The translations under genes were made by a program, and so were the position numbers. From positions 2,979,219 through 3,043,218 of the forward strand of contig QEOQ01000226.1 of NCBI GenBank assembly GCA_010279815.1: 64,000 nt of DNA, in the 5' to 3' direction. Source of the stretch: Brachionus plicatilis. Lineage: Eukaryota > Rotifera > Eurotatoria > Ploima > Brachionidae. The notes beneath the pieces were generated by a model. It ran no database searches and had not been told where the DNA came from. It worked only from the letters and a program-made list of their open reading frames with translations. Shown here piece after piece: positions 56,062 through 64,000 of this stretch. Position 1 is the first letter of the stretch, and each line of letters opens with the position of its first letter.

Positions 56062-56420
56062 GAAAATATTGGCATTGTGAAATTTGGTACAAAAAACAAA
56101 AACAAAATATTAAAAGTGTCATAACATAAGTTCTGAAAGACCAAAACATATTCTGTAAATTGTAGCAGCTGATACATCCTTTGTACCACCAACATACAGA
56201 TTCTGCAAAACTCTGCAATAAATCTGCAAAACTCAGAAAATAGTAAATTTGGGATACTACATTATATTAAAAATCCAATTCAACTTTAGGTGGTGGTACA
56301 AAGGATGTATCAGCTGCTTCAATTTACAGAATATGTTTTGGTCTTTCAGAACTTATGTTTTGACACTTTTAATATTTTGTTTTTGTTTTTTGTACCAAAA
56401 TTCACAATGCCGAAAATATT
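56062..56420. mobile_element. Long hairpin MITE (129-bp arms)
   Basis: Arms 56062-56190 and 56292-56420 are the same length and about 94% alike, with a 101-bp spacer. The inner end reads ATACATCCTTTGTACCACC. Part of the arm (ATGTATCAGCTG..TCAAT.TACAGAA) is similar to 3378-3415. No target duplication was resolved. Confidence 0.8.
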
Positions 56421-57211
56421 AAATTTTTCAAATTTTATTTTAATTTAAAAATTTTTTAATTCTAAAAAGTGCAAATATGTTTGAAAGAGACTTTCAAGAT
56501 ATAAAGTTTTTATGTATGTTTGATATTTTAGTTTTTTTTTTAAATTAAAATATTGATTTTTAATAAAAAATCAAAAAGTAGCTTTTTCTAATGATTATTA
56601 AAAATGTTATCTATAAATTCAAAAAAAAATTATGCAGAATATTGTACAATACTTTGATATAGCTAAACACTGTTTGCTCTACATGAAAACATGTCGCTGC
56701 GTTTAATTTATTAATTAAAAATAATTAAAAATCTTTTTTAAGATAATTTTTGAACATGATCATGAAAATCTGGTCATAAATTAAATTTTCACCGGTATAT
56801 TTTACTAAAAATGATAGTATTTATTAAAATCGACTTTCAAAATTTCGATTTTTAATCAAGCTAAATAGAATTAATTTTTACCAAGCAAGAAAAGACTTTT
56901 AAGATTATTTCTAATGCACCATTTAAAATGATAATTTATAAAAACGCACATATTAGAAAACTTGTGTATAAACTATTTTTTCAAAATACAAAAGTAAAAT
57001 AATACTTCATAAGTCATGTATTAATTTATTTGTTAAAGAGTTTTTTCTTAAAACGACTTAAATAAATTTTATTTTTCATTTCAACTGCAAGATGGAAGAC
57101 TTAAACATTAAGTCAAAAAATAAATTTCAAAATGAATTTTTGAAAATTTAAAAAGTTATATTTATAAATTTCACAATTAGTTGTAATTTTTTATTATTTT
57201 TTGCATCTTAG
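56421..57211. other. AT-rich interval
   Basis: Nothing recognised before the exon-like sequence at 57212. Confidence 0.45.
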
Positions 57212-57672
57212 ACTTCGCTGTTTACTTTGACCATCTATTGACTGAAATTTTCAACAAGCTAGATGACTACATGGACAGCTTTCTAAGGATGAAGCGAGGG
57301 CATAAGCTTATAATGATGAAAAAAAACTTGGTAAATATTTTTATTTAGAAATTGAAAGAAATAAATCACTATTAATAGTGGAAGTTGTGATGGAATAGTG
57401 GTTGGAATTGAAATGATTTTTGGTGGAACTGATGATCAAACAACTAAAGTTCTGAGAGAAAGAGAAAGAGTTAAGTATTAAAACTCTTTAAGACCACTTT
57501 TATTTGTGGAAGTGCTGATTAAACAACCAGTTTTGAAAATAGAGAAAGATTTCTGTATCGAAACCCTTAAAGATCATACATATTCTGTTAATTGTCTTGC
57601 AATTTTCGATAATAAAACTTTTATTAGTGGAAGTCTTGATGAAACAATTAAAGTTTCGAATAATTTCCAGTA
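57212..57672 (+). pseudogene. WD40-repeat gene remnant
   Basis: An exon-like block 57212-57330 (after TTGCATCTTAG, ending AACTTG|GTAAAT) reads FAVYFDHLLTEIFNKLDDYM then DSFLRMKRGHKLIMMKKNL. Downstream come three decayed WD40 units. The best is TLKDHTYSVNCLAIFDNKTF followed by ISGSLDETIKVSNN (57556-57665), with W replaced by S in the WD position. Units at 57420 and 57510 have stops and shifts. Whether the first exon belongs with the WD40 part is inference. Confidence 0.5.
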
Positions 57673-58369
57673 ATTATTAACTTTATTTTAATTTTTACAT
57701 TTTTCTACATTATTTTTTAATTTTAATCAATTGTATTTTATTATTTTTTTTTAATAAAAAATTTGATAAATATTTCTTAAATTTTTATTTTTACGAAATC
57801 AGTTATTAAAAGAGTGATAAAAGAAGATAAAATGACTATATTTTCTAAGGATTAAAAGTTGGTAAATTTAAAATAAAAGATTTTTTCCAAAGTCAAAGAT
57901 TCAAAATCAAGCCAATTATTAATTCATAAATCCACTATATAAGCATTAATTTATAGTAGAAAATTTTCCTTTTAAATTTTAAATGATAATTTTACCATGT
58001 TTTCTAAATATTGAAGTTTATTTTTAAATCAGAGATTAATTCTGACTGTTCACTTGAGATGATAAGTTGAGTTAATTATCAAAATTGAACTGAACAATTT
58101 ATTTTATTTATTAAAGTATAAAATGGTTTAATTTTTTGTGTTTTAATTACAAAATGTATCCAATGTTGAAATAACATTGCAAAAGTGCGATGTTTCAAAT
58201 AAAAAAATAATTTTAAGTTAATATTGCAAGCATTTACATATTTAAAATTAAACTGTTTAGTGAAATAGAAAGAGTTTAATTTTTATTTAGAAATTTGAAT
58301 AAAATATTGAAAATTCTTTTTTTAAACTTTTAGATAATTTATTTATTTATTTAATAATTTGTACCGAGC
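57673..58369. other. AT-rich interval
   Basis: Nothing recognised apart from a TTTATTTATTTA run at 58330-58350. Confidence 0.45.
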
Positions 58370-58760
58370 TAATGCGGTTATTGCTAAAACACGGACCACC
58401 CCTTAGAAACCGAAGAAATAATTAAATAAACTTTCTTCAACTCTTTTAGGACAAAATAGGACAAAATTTTACGCTCTTTCACGCGCAATTGAGACCTTAG
58501 CTCTAGGACTTTTAGTTTTTTCCGCACAGATCTTTAAAATAAAAAAATACAAAAAAAATTTACGGTTCATTTTTTTTGGCTAGAACCAAAAGCCCGCCTT
58601 TCCGACGCCCACCGCTTGTGTTCTTTAAAGTGCAATTTAGAGCTTAGCTCTAGGACCTTTCCTTCGGGCTGCACAACCGTTAAACTGTCAAAAATTTAGG
58701 ATTTCGGACACGGACCACCGAAAAAAAACTTTTGCCAAAGTTTTTAATTTTGACATGCTT
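58370..58760. repeat. G+C-richer repeat block
   Basis: TTAGCTCTAGGAC occurs at 58497-58509 and 58644-58656 inside two similar units of about 55 bp (CTCTTTCACGCGCAATTGAG and TTCTTTAAAGTGCAATTTAG). CACGGACCACC occurs near 58390 and 58710. The start (TGTACCGAGCTAATGCGGTTATTG) resembles 62101-62117. Probably an old transposon. Confidence 0.45.
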
Positions 58761-58984
58761 TGTTGATTCGAACAATATTTGTTCCAGTAATAGATGAGGT
58801 TTTATGAAACATTAGTTCACCTAAACTAAAAATTGTTCACCTTATATTTAAGTTTTTTTAACTAAATCACTTTGATTTTAAATGTTTAAAATTTATGTTT
58901 TTTTACATGTATTTTTATCTGTGTTCAATCTTTTTTTTGTATAATTAAGTCTTTATCTTTTCTTTTCTTTAATTTTTCAAATTT

Positions 58985-59046
58985 AAAATTTTTACATTTA
59001 CTTCTCCTAATAGGAGGTTAATTCAATTTAAATAAATAAATAAATA
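58985..59046 (+). repeat. LINE-type 3' tail
   Basis: A short hairpin CTCCTAATAGGAG and then an (AAAT)n run, the same plan as the unit ends in the 433-bp repeat. No RT sequence upstream. Confidence 0.5.
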
Positions 59047-60180
59047 AATTTAAGTTTTTCACCTAATTTGACATTTGATCACTTAATTCTATTTTGGCTC
59101 ACCTTTACGAGAACAAAAAATAGGTGAACAAAACCCGAGAACAAGAATTGTTTGCATAAAAGGTAAACAATGGTTCATCTATCCGACTAGACCATGTTTT
59201 TCAACGATTGAATATTAAGCAAAAACTAAATAAATTTTTTATCTTTTTTTTCTTTTGAATTATTTTTTGTATTATTTATCTTATTTAACTTTATTTTTAA
59301 TTTTTTTGATTTATATATTTTTATTCTGAAGGTTGGTAGAGGTACAGATAAATAAGTAAATGATTTAAAAGTTAAATAAAGAATTATTAATATTTTTTAA
59401 GATTTTCAAATAAAAATTAAACTCATTCTATTTCAATAAAGAGTTAAATTTCAAATATTTGAAACTGAAAAAAAATATTTGTCACTTTTTCAATGTTATT
59501 TCAACATTGGACACATTTTGTAATTTAAGCTCAAAAAATTAAAGGCAACTTCAAGTTTTTTAATCAAAATCTTAATAAAAATGATGAAATCAGATTTTTT
59601 TGATTTTTGTTAAATTAAACAAAAGATGTTTATTGTTTTAATTTAAAAAAAAACAAATATTTCTTTTTCTAATTGACCTTAAATTGATTCTTCAAAAATC
59701 TTTATTTGAAAACTTTAAAGACAAATTTAAAATCGACATTAAGGTATCTAAAATTATGGCTTTAAATGATATTTTAATATTAATTAAAATATATTATGGT
59801 GAAACCAAATAAAATTTTTTATTGCAAAATTTCAAATAATTAAAATTAAAAATTAAAAATTTTATTTACTTCAGATAAAAAATGAATATAATTTTCAATC
59901 TAATACTAGATTAAACAAATAATGTTTAATAAAGTTTAGTTATTTATTATTAAAAAATTGATAAAAAAATACCTTTTTATTTAAATCAAAAACTAAAAAT
60001 TTTGATTTGAAATTTACATTTGATCTTGAACTTCAATTTGTCAAAATGAAAACATTTTTTATTTCAAACAATTTCAGCTTTTACTGTGACAAAAGTATTC
60101 CAATCTTTTTCTTTACTTCATTCATTTAAAAAAAAAAAAAACAAAATCCATAAAATATTTTAAAAAAATTCTAAAATTAA
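59047..60180. other. AT-rich interval with GTTCAC repeat copy 2
   Basis: Positions 59105-59195 resemble 30410-30505 (AACCCGAGAACAAGAATTG, then GGTTCATCTATCCGACTAGA). Otherwise nothing. Confidence 0.45.
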
Positions 60181-60182
60181 AA

Positions 60183-60188
60183 TTTATT
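60183..60188 (-). terminator. Poly(A) signal of GPS2
   Basis: AATAAA on the minus strand about 105 nt after the GPS2 stop. Confidence 0.45.
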
Positions 60189-60293
60189 TAAAAAAAAACA
60201 TAAAATTCGACACTCGAATTTACTCAAATTTACATTGAAAATACAACAAATAAATTTAAAAAAAAAATAAAATCGTCATTACATCCGAAAGGA

Positions 60294-61763
60294 CTATTGA
60301 TTTGGAGGGTTGCGGACAGAATAGCCAGTCATGATGCTACCGCCGCCCGATCCCGAGTTAGAGCTGGGCGGCTGGTGCGAATTTCCCGAGGCAGCAGCCA
60401 CGGCAGCAATGGCAGCCGCCGAAATCATGGGAATATTGGACATGTTTCCCAAGTAAGACGACTGGGGCATGAACTGCTGCGACTGCAGCAACATTTTGGC
60501 CTGTTCCTGAGACAAAGAGTTCAAGTAGTGATGGTTGAAGCCGGAAATTGGCGGCATGTTCGATGGCTGGCTCTGGGGCGGCATGCCTCTCGGCAGCTGA
60601 TAGGACCCGGACCCGGGTGGAGTTTGCGCTGGCATCGGACCCTTCTGGGCCGATGGCGACTGAAAACTGCCCATGCCCGGTCTGTTCAGATAAGAATTGA
60701 AGGCTGACTGCGACTGTTGGTGCCTGGCTCCCATTGATTGAGGCGACTGCGTCACATTGTGGTTGCGCACTTTTTTAGAACTGCTAGGGCTGCTGAAATT
60801 TGTGGGCGGCGGAGACGAGGCTATGATGCCGCATGGCGATATCGGCCTCTGCTGCATCAGGTGGCTCTGGCTGAACAAAAATTGGCTATTCATCAAATTG
60901 GCCTGGTTGAATGGCGATCTGGACGGAGATGGACTCCGCTGGCGCTTGATGTTGCCCGAAGACTGCTGCATGTTGTGTCTGGGCGAAGAGCTCATCATGT
61001 GAGGAGAACTGCTGGGCGATGAGGGCGGCATCAGCATTGCTGGCTGATTTGGCATCATTTGGGGTGACATGGGCATTGACTGATTCAAATACTTAAAGAC
61101 TTTTGAACAAAAAAATGAAGGAGAAAAAAAGAGAAATTTTTGTTGAAATTTTTTTATTACAGCTTGAGGCATTGGGTGGCAGATGGTGTGGAGGTAGAAG
61201 GTGATAGGGTGATTGTGGCTTGGGCTGATTGGCTTGTGCATTGGCTGGAATTGGTTGGGAAAATTGGGAATTTTGTGGTGTGAGCATTTGGGGATGACCG
61301 TGGTGGCCCGAGTACATCAACAGGGGGTTCAGAGTGCTTGCTTGCTCGGGCACTGAGCCTTGTCCGCTTGATACGCGAGTGCTCTTTTTTAAATTTGTTT
61401 CCTCGTTCAAAACCTTTTTCAGCTGGTTAAAAAGTTCACTTTTTTTCTGGACAATTAAAAAAATTGTAAATTTTGGCTCAAATTTGTTGGAAAAGTTGTT
61501 ACTAGTTTAAGGTCTTCCAATTTGTGCTCCAGCTGCTCTATTTGCTCTTTGTTCTGCTCCAAATTTTGGGTCTTGATTTCGGCTTTTTTCTTAAAAGAAA
61601 AAATGGTTAAAATTGGCTCCAAAAAAGTGTTCGGCACCTTTTCCTCGCGCAGCTTCTGCTCGTCCTCTTCTTTCTTTCGGCGCCTCTCTCTCAGTATGAA
61701 CCGCTTGAGGTTCTCGTGCATCTGAAGGCTCATTTTGGGCCGTTCCATTATCAATTCTGGCAT
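60294..61763 (-). CDS. GPS2: G protein pathway suppressor 2 (four exons)
   Basis: Exons 61763-61638, 61589-61503, 61446-61161 and 61099-60294; phases agree; about 434 residues. The N terminus MPELIMERPKMSLQMHENLK followed by RFILRERRRKKEED matches GPS2. A coiled coil (KAEIKTQNLEQNKEQIEQLE) leads to KKSELFNQLKKVLNEE, the most conserved GPS2 block. The rest is Pro/Ser/Gln/Met-rich and disordered, with an Ala run (AAAIAAVAAAS) near the end. GPS2 is a nuclear subunit of the NCoR/SMRT-HDAC3 co-repressor complex, and the N-terminal helix binds the co-repressor and TBL1. Introns are 48, 56 and 61 nt. The last acceptor (TTCAAAAG at 61100) is chosen because it keeps frame. G+C content is far above the flanks. 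Confidence 0.9.
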
Positions 61764-62796
61764 TTTTGCGTTACAGAATTATTTTTTATTTTTTTTCAAA
61801 CACTAATAAAATATTCAGTGCATTTTTTGTAAATGTTTTTCTCTTAAATTCATTTAAAACTTAACAAAATGCTGTAGGTTGAGTGCAAACTCATTCCATG
61901 GAAATTGATGCGGATCAATGTGAAAATATCTGATAAGACTCAGGGAGAAAAAATAAAAAATTGAAAGGCTCGCAGATTTATTCTGAAAAAAATTTGGAAT
62001 AAGATGAAGTTAAAATTGAAAAAGAGACTCAAAAGAATAAGCCTGTTCTCAACAGATAAAATTAATTAATTTAATTTTTTAATTTATTTATTTGCTTATC
62101 TGTACCAAGCGGTTATGTCTAAAATATACACCCATCAAGATTGCGAAAAAACAACACCGGGTGAAAATAACCAAAATTTTTATAAAAGTAAAATTTTTTT
62201 GTGATACATTTATTCCTAATTATCTGAATTTAACTATACACTCATTTTCATCTAAAAAAAAATTTCATCACCTTTAAATTTCGAATGAAAAAAAAACAAC
62301 CCAAAACACCAAAAAATTCCCTCATAACTTTCCATATACACCCAAAACTGATTATATTTTTGAATAGAGCATAAAAACATCTACTAGAAAATATAGTTTT
62401 TATAAATTAAATAATTTGATTTTGCCATTAAAAATCGAAAAAACAACATTTTTGCCTCTTCGACAATGCACCCTGATTTTTTTGCCTTTTTTTTATTTTT
62501 TTTCCACAAAATAATAATAGGTTATCGATCCCGAGGAATCTGAAAATAAAATGAGATTTGTTCTATCTGAATTAGTTTTTAAAGTAAAATTATTATTTTT
62601 TTTTAGATTTTGTTAAATGTGTATAAAACCTCTATAATGGTCTTAAAGTAAATCGAATATAATGCATAGTATTTTAAGTATTTTAATCTTCAGTAAAATT
62701 TATTTAGTAAAATAATACAAAATAATGGTAATAATTTCAAAAAAATAATTAAATGTTCAGTTAGTATAATATTATTAAATCAATATGGTAACCTAG
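61764..62796. other. Upstream region of GPS2
   Basis: No gene. A TGTACCAAGCGGTTATG motif at 62101-62117 resembles the start of the repeat at 58370. No TATA box stands out. Confidence 0.4.
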
Positions 62797-64000
62797 TCTA
62801 AAGGGGTTATGGGTTAATAGGGTGAACGAATTTGAAAAACCCCTATATCTCCTTCATTTTTAAAGCTACTACCTAAAAAAATATCTTGATATGTAGAACT
62901 CGAGGAGAGAAATCGAATGATATGTGTGAAATATTTAAAAAAAAAATCGTTATGCTTTTTTTTCAAATAAATGCTTTTTTTTCTCTTAAAGTTCGACTAC
63001 GCCTAATGAGGTGAAAAAGCCTCGAATTAGTGATTCGGGAGAAGGGTGCTTTAAGGCCCTAGGTAATACTTAAGCTCTAACCTATTTCGCTTGATAGATT
63101 CAGCACATGCTAAAGTATCTAAGAGAATTTTTTTAGAATTTTAGGAAATATCCTTAGGGCTTCATCTAATGGGGTTTTTTTTAGGGCTTAAAAGGTTAAA
63201 TATATTTAACCCTATTAGTCAAAAAAATCACCCAATTAGTCCAAATAAGATTCTATTTAACCCATTTAACCAAATAAGACTATAAAAATGCAGTGACGAT
63301 ATTTTTTAATTATTAAAAAATTGTAAAATTATTTTCTCTCTCTCACTCTCAAAATTTTTTTTTTTTAAAGCCGAGTTTTTATTTCAAACATAAAAAAAGC
63401 AAATTGTTTAAAAATAAGCTAAAAATGTCACAGAAAAAAGAAATTCAAACTAAAAAAATTATACTGTACAAAATCTAAAATACACTATTAGTGCTGTAAA
63501 TAGTAATAAGCAAAATAAGAAGAGGCCAAAAATGCCAAAATAGCTAAAAAAGTAACTGGAAGAGGAAGAGGACGACCACGAAAGCTTGTTGAAAGCAAAT
63601 TAACACCAGATTAAAATGATAACTTATCAGAATCCGAAATATTGTGTAGCTCATGTGAAACAAAGATGGCTGAAGAGAAAGAAAACACGCCAAAATGGTT
63701 ATCTTGTGAAAAGTGCTCAAATTGGGTTGGTTTTAGTTGTTGTTTATCAAAAGAATTTAAAAAAAAAACAAAAAAAGAATTTTTATGTGATGATTGTAAA
63801 GATTAACTTTTACTTTTTTTTGAATTCGTTAAAACTCATCTTTGTTCTGTTTCGAATAAATTAAATTAAATGAATTAAATAATTTTATTAAAAAATTCAA
63901 AAAATTTTCTTCTTAAATGTCAAATGGGTTAAAAGGGTTAAAATTCTTTTTTTGGGGTTAAATTTCGGGCTAATGGTATACAATTTTAGGTGTAATCGGG
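62797..64000. mobile_element. Probable DNA transposon, right end of window
   Basis: Repeated GGGTTAA/TTAACCC motifs at 62800-62830, 63190-63270 and, in opposite orientation, 63925-63990 suggest inverted subterminal repeats around the reading frame at 63519-63807. The left limit is uncertain (62797 or about 63170) and the element may extend past the window. No target duplication was seen. Confidence 0.4.
63519..63807 (+). pseudogene. AT-hook and PHD-finger-like reading frame
   Basis: GRGRGRPRKLVESK is an AT-hook. After an in-frame TAA at 63612-63614 the same frame gives ILCSSCETKMAEEKE, then WLSCEKCSNWVGFSCCLSKE. The final cysteine pair (CDDCKD) is in the next frame after a one-base slip in a T6 or A run near 63775-63785. 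The Cys spacing and Trp fit a PHD-type zinc finger that reads histone tails. Flanking inverted repeats suggest it belongs to a transposon. It could be a pseudogene or a homopolymer error. Confidence 0.45.

Noticed and set aside
60297..61022. Plus-strand ORFs rich in Arg/Trp/Leu
   Set aside because: Shadows of the last GPS2 exon.
1..64000. tRNA, rRNA, CRISPR arrays, bacterial operons
   Set aside because: No T-loop-like GGTTCGAATCC with matching arms, no rRNA core motif, and no regularly spaced short repeats with unique spacers. The direct repeats seen are transposon arms, LRR coding repeats or the 433-bp array.

Overview
The window looks like nuclear DNA of a small, very AT-rich metazoan. It has conserved animal genes (GPS2, an STYXL1/MK-STYX-type pseudophosphatase, a TRPA-like channel), spliceosomal introns mostly of about 50 nt (some of 60-120 nt), AATAAA poly(A) signals, and a dense mix of LINEs, a Gypsy LTR element and MULE, hAT and pogo DNA transposons. 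A monogonont rotifer such as Brachionus fits best. That is inference from composition, intron size and family content, not from a species marker.

Layout. 0-6 kb: nested, decayed LINEs on the minus strand and a degenerate tandem repeat. 6.2-6.7 kb: an intact secreted cysteine-rich protein gene. 9.2-10.1 kb: a MULE-like element with a 9-bp target duplication. 10.6-12.1 kb: decayed coding fragments and a foldback element. 12.7-17.7 kb, minus strand: a large LRR open reading frame whose last codons sit on a splice donor in phase with a TRPA-like channel exon 1.66 kb downstream. I read this as one LRR-TRP fusion gene. 19.0-26.9 kb: a decayed Gypsy retrotransposon with short (167 bp) LTRs and an extra 3' ORF, split by a MULE. 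27.8-34.4 kb: a repeat nest containing hAT and pogo MITEs, a 775-bp inverted duplication of a dead integrase fragment, and a rearranged duplicate of the LRR gene's 3' end. 35.4-37.5 kb: a dead MULE transposase and a further small element. 38.9-44.7 kb: a seven-exon STYXL1-like gene with one 4.6-kb intron among introns of about 50 nt. 45.2-46.2 kb: two convergent secreted-peptide genes, one allatostatin-C/somatostatin-like and one cationic CXC...CXC peptide. 48.4-49.5 kb: a 433-bp tandem repeat. 50.1-51.1 kb: a pogo element with a transposase tail, then a two-exon small secreted peptide gene. 51-60 kb: mostly AT-rich DNA with MITEs, LINE and WD40 remnants. 60.3-61.8 kb, minus strand: GPS2. The right end is probably part of another DNA transposon with an AT-hook/PHD reading frame.

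The host genes do not form an operon or pathway. They cover co-repressor function (GPS2), a catalytically dead phosphatase, membrane sensing (LRR-TRP) and four secreted cysteine-containing proteins or peptides. Introns and gaps between genes are largely filled with transposons, several of which can be delimited to the base by target-site duplications.
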